64,000 bases of DNA from Nereocystis luetkeana. Lineage: Eukaryota > Sar > Phaeophyceae > Laminariales > Laminariaceae. Made by a program: the position numbers and the translations under genes. Shown here piece after piece: positions 49,546-58,849 of this stretch (position 1 is the stretch's first letter; each line of letters begins with the position of its first letter). The notes under the pieces are model-generated. The model made no database searches and had not been told where the DNA came from. It was given only the letters and a program-made list of their open reading frames with translations. Location: assembly GCA_031213475.1 (NCBI GenBank), contig JARUPZ010000021.1:682001-746000 (forward strand), given 5' to 3'.

Positions 49546-49739
49546 TACCCAGCTCAGGGTAGTCCTTATAACATACCAGGTACACTCATTGACTGAGAGA
49601 AAGATGAAATTGGGATAACGTACCAGGAAAAACTGTCGTACACTACCGTACATATTTGCGATACCACAAACGCGGCTACAACATGGTGGCGTACTTCCAT
49701 CGCCACCATTTCACTCAAGACACTCTTTTTTTGTTGGGT

Positions 49740-50640
49740 TTAGGGATTTTTTCATCCTGGCAACTTTAGTGGGGTTTTTTCAAGGTTTTAGCCAAAATGA
49801 TACCTGGCCGCTTTTCGGCCATAATCAATTACATACTAAAAACGAGCACAAAACACACCCCAGGAGCCCTGCGATTGGCCAGGCTGACACCCTAACCGAT
49901 TTTGGCTCGAAAATGCCAAGGTATACCTGACTTTGTCTACTCTGTCAAGCTTTCAACTGATTTTGGCCAACTTTGAGCCAATCACCGAGGCGATACGTAC
50001 ACTGTTTTTTCTCTGCGTATGCGTCTATCGTCCGTCGGTTGAAATTCTCGTGTAATAAGCTCTGTACTCGTATGTATGCACGTATTTAGACATACATGCA
50101 TACGCTGATTTCACTTTTCTTCTTCGAGATGTGCGATTTGCTTCAGTTAGTTGTTGTGATGTGTACTCTGTTGTTTTATATGGCCACACGCACCGCAGTC
50201 ATCTTACAGCACCATGGACACACGGCATTTCGTCTGCACCACCCCGCGTCGAGGTGGTCGCAGGTTCGGTACGGCAAAATAATTTCGTGCCGAGGATGAT
50301 CGAGAAGCTCCAAAGCTGTCAACGGGAGGGGGGCACTCGAGAAAATACCTTGGCGAAACAAACGAAGCCTGGTGACTCTGCAGGTCCAAGTGGAGCCCGT
50401 GGTACCCATACCCCAAAGAAAGCACCATAATTCAGATTTTGGAGCCCATGTGACACGATAATTGTTTAGGCGCAATATTTTCCTCAAGATGGATTTTCAT
50501 GGACAAAACACCGCTCGTGGCGAGCGTTTTTTACTCGGTTTTAGTCGTATGTACCTGATTTTGACCCAAATGGGTCAGCTATACCTGATTTTGCCCACAG
50601 CCCTTTGTTTCACCAGAGTTAACCTTAAACTTGCCCGAGA
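49740..50640 (+). repeat. Dispersed repeat with AAAATCAG motifs, copy 2
   Basis: Inverted partner of 2240-3210: CGCTTTTCGGCC, AAAACACACCCCAGGAGC, CAACTGATTTTGGCCAACTT, GGTACGGCAAAATAATTTCG and TACCTGATTTTGACCC in the same relative order. Confidence 0.65.
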
Positions 50641-51070
50641 AATACCCGTACCCGGAACTTCTGTGAGTTCTGTGCAATACCCATACCAGTACGAGGAAGT
50701 ACGGTGAACTGTGTACCAGGTATGGCCCTCACACCCGCACCCGGAGCTTCTGAAATTGATGAACGCCCGTGCCACAATACCCGTGGTACGGGTACAACAT
50801 TTTTATACCTGCCCGGAAACTTCTGTGAGTTCTGCACGCCGGTGCCAATACCCGGAACTTGTGTGGGTTCTACAAGACATCCATACCCGTACCCGGAGCT
50901 TATGTGAGCTCTGTGTGGCATTCATTCATACCCGGAAGTTCTGTGAGTTATGTACGCCCGTGCCACAACACCCGGAACATCTGTGATTTTCTGTGAGACT
51001 TCAATACCCGTACCCGGAGCTTCTGGAAGTTCTGTAAGACTTCCATACCCGTACCCGGAATCCACAAACC
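50640..51070 (+). repeat. Degenerate ACCCGGAACTTCTGTGAGTT repeat, array 2
   Basis: Same words as array 1 (CCCGGAGCTTCTG, CTGTGAGTTCTGCACGC, GTGCCACAATACCCG). It starts directly at the end of the AAAATCAG repeat. Confidence 0.85.
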
Positions 51071-51079
51071 CTACAGAAC

Positions 51080-51880
51080 ATAACCTAATGTAACAGGAAT
51101 ATTACCTCCGAAGAAGGGAATATAAAACAACGTACACGCATACTGCTGTTTCTTACGCAAGATTGTTTTAGGTTGAAACCTGACCCCTTCGCACGAAAGG
51201 CGACAAACAACAGAATCTTACGATGCAACCCAAAACGTCGCAGTTTCATACAGCGACGTCGACCATTCTGAGCTCCAGATTGTTGAAGGCTAGAGGTTGT
51301 AATTTGTGGTTCAAAGCTGAGCCGTTGAGTAGGTTTTTTATATCGGTGACTATATTTATAGTACAACAGCCGTAAGGACTAGTACTGGTACCACACATCT
51401 ACGCGGCTTGACGCGGCACACCAGCACATATTATGCATATACAGACTGAGGAGGCGGTCGCGTACAAGCCCACTCTCTCCCGTCCCTTAGGCAGGTACTT
51501 TCATTACGGCATCGGAGATGGACGATGCGGCGGATGTGCCAGCCATCGATCGTGATGAGGAATTGTGGACCAACGAGGAGCACTCGCTGAGCAGCTTGTT
51601 TTATACCTGGTACCTACATATACCACTGCTGTTTGTTTGTTGCTGCCAGGCCGTGTTTTGTTGAGCCAACACGACTCTCTCGACTCGCCGGGTACGCTCG
51701 GCATCCGCGGTCGCACCGTTCGCTTGGAGTCGAAAGAGTTGCGCGCGCAGAGGCGTCGCGTGCTGATGGGTGATGTGATGTTGGGGTGGCTCGATGTTAA
51801 CTTTGCCTTTAAGGAGTGCCGCTGCTGTATAACTGGTACGTACCAATAGGTAAAGGTTTGTATCACATATAATACGTACC
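51080..51880. other. Unique sequence, no gene recognised
   Basis: A + strand stretch 51515-51850 has a fairly coding-like composition (one frame with MDDAADVPAIDRDEELWTNE, a shifted one with TLGIRGRTVRLESKELRAQR). A TACCTGGTAC-containing insertion at 51601-51630 lies between them. It may be a broken transposon gene. Confidence 0.3.
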
Positions 51881-51885
51881 AACAG

Positions 51886-52042
51886 ATGTCAGGAGACAGC
51901 ATTTTACCCCTGGACAAACAGCAACTTTGCCTTGACATGCCTCGACTGACACCAAAATACTGGGTTTTAGTATGCAACACTCGGCCCTACACCCTTGACA
52001 GCGCACGTTTTGCCTTGCTTGACATGTCTCCTGACATACCAC
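51886..52042. mobile_element. Fold-back MITE, TGTCAGGAGACA family, copy 1
   Basis: ATGTCAGGAGACA at the left end and TGTCTCCTGACAT at the right. Inside are CTTTGCCTTGACATGCCT and GCGCACGTTTTGCCTTGC. About 157 bp, followed directly by a TTG run. Confidence 0.75.
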
Positions 52043-52049
52043 GTATTTG

Positions 52050-52051
52050 TA

Positions 52052-52091
<40 letters not shown>

Positions 52092-52092
52092 C
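52050..52092. repeat. (TTG)n microsatellite
   Basis: About 13 TTG units. A longer run is at 57135-57199, also after a TGTCAGGAGACA element, followed in both cases by CTCACATTAACTC. Confidence 0.95.
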
Positions 52093-52741
52093 TCACATTA
52101 ACTCTCTGACGAAGGAGTCCGTGGTCACACAAAAGGTGCTGGAGCCCTAGGAAGATCCGAAAAACGAAAACAAAACGAAAATTATACCAGGTATCAAGTA
52201 CCTGGAGGTATCAAGTACCTGGTACCTGGTCCTGGTTTAGGGTGGTACCTGGAAGAGGGTACCAGCAGACAGACGTGGTTTATCTTTGGTTTGTAAGTGG
52301 TCTCTCGTCGATCGTGATCTCCGTCTTACACGAAAAAAATTAAATGCATGTTTTTGGTATACCCTTGCGTAAGAAACTGCTTGTAGAACATTACCTATAC
52401 AAATTCAAAAATGGTGTCCAATACTCGTACATAGTGAACGGTGTCCGTTTCGAACCTCAACAAATCTTGCATAAGAAACGGCCCGACTGAAACAAATCGT
52501 ATACGGTTGGTTGTGCCTCAGACACAAATAAAAAGTGAGATGAGCATACGTACGTACCGGATATGTGAAATTCGCTGTACGGGTCGCAACCCAAACCGAG
52601 GAGACAACATAATGATACGTACCTACGAGAAAAACGAAAAAAAACGGATGAAACAAATCGACGTCGAAATCGAACTCGAACATCGAAGAAACAGACCAAG
52701 ACATCAAACGAGAAATCTAGTACTGGTAGGAGTATATTCCT

Positions 52742-53272
52742 GGTGTGTGTGTGTTCTTCACATTAAACCGTTCTTTCTACCCGTCGACATCCAGCACAAC
52801 CAGTGTCCGTGCCGATTCTTCAATCCTAGAAGAGACACAAGTTCTGTGGTCACAAAGCTACGCCACAGAGATACTACGTTGCCACGTGTGCAGCGTTCTT
52901 TTTCAAGTGTAGGCCACCTCGCCTGCGGGGGGGGGGGCACGCCAGATTGTTTCTCTTAGATTTTGCTTTCATTTTTCTTCTTTTTCTTTTTCGACTTGTC
53001 TACCTTGTTTTTGTTTTCTCTTTGATTGTTTCTTTTCGTTTCACTATTTCATAGATTGCGTATGTCGTGCCTGTCGTATCTAGTATGATGACATGGCTTT
53101 GCATTGCCCACTGCAGTTCACACTGCACACGTGGCAACGTAGTATCTCTGTGGCGTAGCTTTGTGACCACAGAACTTGTATCTCTTCTAGGATGGAAGAA
53201 TCGGCACGGACACTGGTTGTGCTGGATGTCGACGGGTAGAAAGAACGGTTTAATGTGAAGAACACACACACA
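52742..53272. repeat. R repeat family, inverted pair
   Basis: A + strand copy (52742-52980) and a - strand copy (52985-53272) face each other, so the segment is a long imperfect palindrome whose ends both read GTGTGTGTGTTCTTCACATTA outward to inward. The left end block is CGTTCTTTCTACCCGTCGAC, ATCCAGCACAACCAGTGTCC, then CACAGAGATACTACGTTGCC. A third partial copy follows to 53370. Confidence 0.85.
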
Positions 53273-53703
53273 CACACACTGCAGTGGGCAATGCAAAGCC
53301 ATGTCATCATACTAGATACGACAGGCACGACATACGCAATCTATGAAATAGTGAAACGAAAAGAAACAATCCTGGTAGAATATATTGTTGTTCTCACATT
53401 AACTCATCACCACAATACACTGCAGTCAGTGGTCTCATGTATGGCCATCCTGGGCAATATTTCAATATTTCAATATTTCAATTCACGGTTTATTAGACCT
53501 ATGCCAATGGAAACGCGAATTTCAAAAAAACAAAATCAAATATATCGCTTTAAAAAAACAGCCGGAAACATTCTCGTACCGCCGCTGTGGGAAAAAAACA
53601 GAAAAATGTTTGATTTTTTCTTTTTTTTTCCCCAACGGCTGCAGGCGGCGCAATTTGTGTTTTTCTGGTCGCAAATTGTCAACACGGTGATCGAAACCAG
53701 CTC

Positions 53704-54141
53704 GTGCGACGATCGACGCTCGATCTCGACATAGACTCAGCCCACGGCCAACCCACTCGGTATCTCGCAAGCCCAACAAGTATAGATGACGGCCTCGAAG
53801 ATATCAGGTGGATCCATGGTCTAGGGGGCGAGAGCTTGCCGGCGGCGTCCTACGGTATCCTCCCAAACCTGAAAAAAAGACTATTTTTTGCCATTCGAGA
53901 CGGATGGAGAAGTTTTGTCTTCTGTTTTGGGCAAAGCAGCGGCCAAATGTTTTTTTATCACACGCCTGGTCAGCTCCCGCCACATGACACCGGCCATGGT
54001 GTGAAGACGGTGACCCTAGGGTGGGTCGGAGCCCCTAACGAGCGCACTCCGTTCATAATTCATGACGCAATCGTTGGTTTTGTTGATCGATGTCTGTCGA
54101 GGACTCGGAATCTCGCCGCTTCGAACCAAAGATCGACCTGA
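53704..54141 (+). CDS. Orphan ORF, unrecognised
   Basis: A 145-codon frame with balanced composition: PTRYLASPTSIDDGLEDIRW, IHGLGGESLPAASYGILPNL, KKRLFFAIRDGWRSFVFCFG, QMFFYHTPGQLPPHDTGHGV, KTVTLGWVGAPNERTPFIIH and DAIVGFVDRCLSRTRN. It reads like a genuine globular domain but I cannot name it. No start context or intron signal is convincing. The ORF just upstream (to 53734) overlaps in another frame, which may be a frameshift. It is probably a transposon or host gene remnant. Confidence 0.4.
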   Translation: MRRSTLDLDIDSAHGQPTRYLASPTSIDDGLEDIRWIHGLGGESLPAASYGILPNLKKRLFFAIRDGWRSFVFCFGQSSGQMFFYHTPGQLPPHDTGHGVKTVTLGWVGAPNERTPFIIHDAIVGFVDRCLSRTRNLAASNQRST

Positions 54142-54418
54142 GTTTTTCTCAAGCCGATGTTGGCCCAACATCGGCCCCAGATTTGCTCTTTTTGGGCTTT
54201 TCCAAAAGTTAGAAACTTTTTTTGTTTTTAGGTGGCCCATAGGAAGCGTGTTCTGATTTTTTTTGTCGGGTATCTTTGAAATTCAAACTTTTTATTGCAA
54301 CTTCGCTGTACCATTGGCATAGGTCTTACTAGTTAAAAATAAAAATTACATGAAGAAATGGATATTCATGACCCAAGACAAACCAATCGATGCTGAGATT
54401 TTGAGCGGAAATTCCACC

Positions 54419-55290
54419 CTAAGCCACTTCTTACGCAGTCGGAAACTAGGATTGAAAAAGCCGCTTTCCGATCGGAGACAAAGAAATGCAATCTTATGCA
54501 GTTGAAAAAGCGCCTTTCCAATCCGAAAAAAAAACGATTATGATTTCCAACTGGACCAGACAGTCGAAAAAACAGAGATTTCCGATCCAACTCGTCAGTC
54601 GGATTCGTGCATCGGAAATGTTTTAAAGTCCAGCCGCATACTCGTACGAGTATCACACACCCACACAACAACACGACATAGTATGATACGACACAACCCC
54701 ACACCACAACACCGGCGACGCTGGCTTGGCTGCTGTCACTTCTGCTGCTGCTCGGCTCGAGTCAGCGTGATATATCCTCATCTATGTCCGTCAGCAGCAC
54801 GTGACAACACCCGATGGCCGCAGTTGTGCGGTATCGATGATGACCTTTTGCCAACTGCTGCGCTGGCTGTAGCTTTGGCAACTGTCGAAGAAACCCAGCG
54901 TCTTGATGGCCTCGAGGACGAGATGGAGGAGAACGCACGGCGTGTGAAGCTCATATGCTGCTCGAGGAAGAAGCGAGACATCAGCATGTATGTGGTTGGG
55001 CGCAGGTGCTGGAGGATGAAGACCTCTCTCACCCCACGAGCATTACGGCGAAGCACTTTGGAGCCGACTTCCGTCTACCCTACCCTTTTTTCTCGGTGCT
55101 ACAGCAGTGGACAAGCTACACTCGCTCACTTACATCAAGCGTCTCCTGGTCTCCAGAAGAAACACAAAAACTGCATATTCGATCCGACGGACGATAAGAA
55201 GGGTAGCAATTCGCAATCCAGTCGGAAAAATAACCGATCGGAAACCGGCTTTTTCAATCGTAGTTTCCGACTGCATAAGAAGTGGCCTAA
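54419..55290 (+). mobile_element. DNA transposon remnant with ~55-bp TIRs (PIF/Harbinger-like)
   Basis: Left arm 54423-54478 (GCCACTTCTTACGCAGTCGG, AAACTAGGATTGAAAAAGCC) is mirrored by 55232-55286 (TCAATCGTAGTTTCCGACTG, CATAAGAAGTGGC). CTAA flanks both ends (54419-54422 and 55287-55290). Inside, + strand frames read EETQRLDGLEDEMEENARRV and, shifted, VLEDEDLSHPTSITAKHFGA then DFRLPYPFFSVLQQW. The F-x-x-D-F-R-(L/M)-P-Y-x-x-F pattern is typical of the N-terminal region of PIF/Harbinger transposases. The DDE core is missing, so it is a deletion derivative. Confidence 0.75.
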
Positions 55291-55689
55291 TAACAAATAC
55301 CAAGGTGATAAATATGTATAAAAAAAATAGCAACAGTGCATCAAGAAAAAAATCTCCGAAACTGGTAAATATTTTTTCTGGCCAAAACCAGTAATTTCGG
55401 ACAAAATGATGAATATCTCACGAATTTCGTTTGACTCAACTAACCCAGATAATGTTCAGCGCGTATTCATACCTGTATGATATGAAACGTTTGCCGAACA
55501 ATATTTTCGCAATCCCACGCACACATAAAACGTACCAAGTACACCAGGTATACTGGAATGTAACGACCTTCAACATCTCTATTTTTGCCTGCATCCAGGT
55601 CAAATTTAAGGAGTAATTGTTTCTGAAATCGCAACAAATGTCCAGTCGGAAATTACGAAGAGGTCGCGAAACCCGCTGTCAATTTTGTT

Positions 55690-56145
55690 GCGTGTGTGTG
55701 TGCGTTCTTCACATTAAACCGTTCTTTCTACCCGTCGACATCAAGCACAACCAGTGCCCGTGCCGATTCTTCGATCCTAGAAGAGATACAAGTTCTACTG
55801 CTGTGGTCACAAAGCTACGCCACAGAGATATTACGTTGCCACGTACCTGGTATGCAGTAAGCACAGCAGTGGGCAATGCAATGCCATGTCATCATACTAT
55901 TATTAATAATAGATACGACAGGCACAACATACACATTCTATGAAATAGAGAAAGGGAAGGGAACAATCAAAGAGAAAACAAAAACAGAGAGGACAAATCG
56001 AAAGAGAAGAAGAAGAAAAAATGAAGGAAAACTACAGTAGAAGAAACAATACGTCGTGGCTCCCCCCCGCAGGCGAGGTGGCCAACACTTGAAAAAAAAC
56101 GAGCTGGAAAAAAAGAACAAAATAACTAAAACACCACTAAACAGA
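55690..56145 (+). repeat. R repeat family, long copy
   Basis: GTGTGTGTGCGTTCTTCACA to AACAAAATAACTAAAACACC. Differs from other copies by three TA-flanked additions (near 55790, 55849 and 55893). Confidence 0.85.
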
Positions 56146-56558
56146 GTAAGACAAAGAACCGAGGAAAAAATAACAAAGGGAAAATACCAGGTATAGACCA
56201 AAGCCCAAAGCACCCTCCAGGCGGCCGCAGTTTGTGGTACGAGTAGTATAGCCAGGTTCTCCCTGCTAATCCGCCTGGTACCTTGCTACCCAGACAGCCG
56301 TCTCCGCCCTGCGTTCGTCAACTATGCCCAGCCTCTTGGCGTCACACAATACGAAACTTGCAGAGCAGGTTCGTCATCCAACCACGCCACACGACTCCTT
56401 CAATACGGCCTACCAGGTATCAACCAAAAAAGGAAGAGAAAGAAAGAAAATGAAAATCACGGAGAGTCAGCGCAAGAAAGAAAAAAACAAAAGAAAAAAG
56501 AGAAAACAAGGGAAGACCACGTTCGAACCCGCTGCACCAGTTGGTGGCAGTAGTCATA

Positions 56559-56712
56559 GATGTCAGGAGACATGTCACGCAAGGCAAAATATGCGCTGTC
56601 AAGGGTGTACGGCCGAGTGTTTCACACTAAAACCTAGTAGTGTGGTGTCACAGTTAAGGCATGTCAAGGCAACAGTTGCTGTTTGTCAAGGGACGAAAAT
56701 GCTGTCACCTAA
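56559..56712. mobile_element. Fold-back MITE, TGTCAGGAGACA family, copy 2
   Basis: ATGTCAGGAGACATGTCACG at the left, GCATGTCAAGGCAACAGTTG and AAAATGCTGTCACCTAACAT at the right. Inverted relative to copy 1. It lies inside a 255-codon + strand ORF that is therefore not believed. Confidence 0.7.
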
Positions 56713-57134
56713 CATCTTTGGCACTATTTTTAGTAGTATGGTCATGTTCTACTTCCTAGTCGGCCTGGTACCTTGCTACCCTGTCTGCCATCTCCTTGCT
56801 ACTGTCGTCTACCGCAGTTTCCCTTCTACTCCTCCTGTCCCCTCCCTCTCCGCATTCCCTTGGTCGCGTTTTCTGCCACTTCTCCTGTTGCCCCCTCCCC
56901 CCCCATTCCCTTGGACACCATCCACGGCGGATGCGCGGCGCTGCCTACTCATCTCCGCCTCAGCCTCGTGCCACCTCACCATGAACCGTTCCGCTGCTTG
57001 GAAACAAGGCAATCCAGTATATAACTGGGACAAGAATTTCATGTATTTTTCAATAACGAGGCGAAAAAAAAGAATACCAGGTATAAAATAAAAGTGCGGG
57101 TATATTTACCTCCGCTTTGAGGCTGACAGACGTA

Positions 57135-57136
57135 CA

Positions 57137-57197
<61 letters not shown>

Positions 57198-57199
57198 CT
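57135..57199. repeat. (TTG)n microsatellite
   Basis: About 20 TTG units ending in TTCTCACATTAACTCACC. Confidence 0.95.
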
Positions 57200-57655
57200 C
57201 ACATTAACTCACCGCCACAATACAATGCAGTCCGTGGTCGCAGGACAGGCTCCAATAACTCTGGAGTGGAAGAAATACCTCGGTAGTAAAACAGAGGCAA
57301 AAACTAAAAAACAAGCATCCGCATTCCACCACTAAGGACACCAGGGGAGCAAAAAGGAGACTATTAATAGCAGACAAATGTAGGACATCTCCGCTGCTTC
57401 GAACAAACTACCCACCCCGGAGATAATGGGACCGTGATGCTGATAGTAATTTGGATTTTTCGAGAAGGATGGACTATACGCATATACCTGGTACCACGCA
57501 GGTATTATGTACCACGCAGGTATTATAGTACTGCAGTACCTAAAACAATGGATCTGCCGGTGGTGGTCATGGGCTATGGCCGATGACTCTGAAAAAATGG
57601 TATACAGCAGTATATAGTACCTCGTATATTTTGCGTGGATACCAGGCCCCTTTCC

Positions 57656-57889
57656 CTACCGCCGCCTCATTACACACAACTTCAAGGTCCTCAGCTGTCT
57701 CTCACTGCGTTCCGTGAAGGCCCGAGGCACCAACCTACCTCCGTGTGTCCACACAAAATCCACGAAAGAGAGAACCTGGCAGAGGGGCATGTCAACACGT
57801 CCAACAGCATAGTAGTCCAGGAAGACCAATTTTTCCAGAAATTCGACATCAACATATTGAATTGTTTTGAGGTGGCCACTTATTTCCAT
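57656..57889 (-). CDS. Orphan ORF, unrecognised
   Basis: The - strand frame MEISGHLKTIQYVDVEFLEK, LVFLDYYAVGRVDMPLCQVL, SFVDFVWTHGGRLVPRAFTE and RSERQLRTLKLCVMRRR is free of simple sequence and helix-rich. There is no domain and no clear splice context. It may be an exon or a fossil transposon piece. Confidence 0.3.
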   Translation of the reverse strand: MEISGHLKTIQYVDVEFLEKLVFLDYYAVGRVDMPLCQVLSFVDFVWTHGGRLVPRAFTERSERQLRTLKLCVMRRR

Positions 57890-58125
57890 AATACATAAAA
57901 TGTATTGCCGGAAAACTCTGTTTCAGACGGATCGAACCATAGCGTCAGATTTTCTGTTTTCGTCGTTGCGTCGGAGTAATTATTTTTTCCGACAAAAATT
58001 GACCAAGGTTTCGGAGGTGGACACAATTGTATTTGTTTTTTTTTCACGACGGTTTAAAACGTATCTCGTCCAGGGGCAAGTTCCTGTGTACCTGGTATGC
58101 AGATTTCTATTTTCATCTATTTTAA

Positions 58126-58214
58126 CCCTTTTAGAACCGCAGTCCCGTTTTGGGGACAATTTAGTCAAATTTCAAGTAGTTTGTCCCCAAAACGGGACTG
58201 GGGTTCTAAAGGGG
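58126..58214. mobile_element. piggyBac-like fold-back MITE, best copy
   Basis: TTAA at 58122-58125 and 58215-58218. The 89-bp body is an almost perfect fold-back: CCCTTTTAGAACCGCAGTCC, CGTTTTGGGGACAA, centre, TTTGTCCCCAAAACGGGACT and GGGGTTCTAAAGGGG. A TTAA target and CCC/GGG ends are piggyBac hallmarks. Confidence 0.92.
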
Positions 58215-58429
58215 TTAAAGAGAGAGATAGGCGAAGACCCACGTTTCCCGGTTCCGGCTGTGGAGATTTTAGCGCAAACTGGCACGATGGATGTCGAAAA
58301 ACTCCTCGGATTCGGATGAATAGGACCTGGACCCGAGACCTTTATTTGTTGTTTTTCGAAAAAAAAACAAGTTGGCCGAGAGAGGCATTTTCATGATTCC
58401 TTCATACTGCACATTATACGTATATTATC

Positions 58430-58815
58430 GCGTATGGACAGATGTATGATTGTAGATTTATACAAGGGCTCCGCATGGGTAGAGATATATACCTCAGCGC
58501 CAAGTCGTGTGATTGCCTTTAAGCAAGTTGACATAAGTGGGCCATTCGATCTTGTTACGAACAGGATCGGGGCAATGCCAAGTAGTGCAGGAAAAAGGCA
58601 AGCCGAGTGTCAGTTCTCAGCTTTTGTATCTGTCTCACTCGAATTGTAGACCAACTTTTATAGCATTTTTTTCGGGCGTTATTATTGCTGCCTTTTCAGT
58701 CATCTACTCTGAAGCCCAAAAATCAGAACCGTCTATCATTATGGGCCAGGAAATCATCGATACTTCGGAGCTCAGTTGCTGCTGGCGGCTGAAGCAATTA
58801 GCTCAGTTCTGAGAG
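58430..58815 (+). other. Coding-like stretch with a hairpin at its end
   Basis: The + frame 58434-58649 reads IVDLYKGSAWVEIYTSAPSR and VIAFKQVDISGPFDLVTNRI. A second frame overlaps to 58812. AGCTCAGTTCTGAGA and TCTCAGAACTGA (58798-58838) form a hairpin. No family is recognised. Confidence 0.25.
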
Positions 58816-58849
58816 GTTTCTCATATTTCTCAGAACTGAAATTGCTTTG

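Noticed and set aside
56324..57091. 255-codon + strand ORF
   Set aside because: It runs through a fold-back MITE and low-complexity Lys and Pro/Leu stretches. No conserved block.
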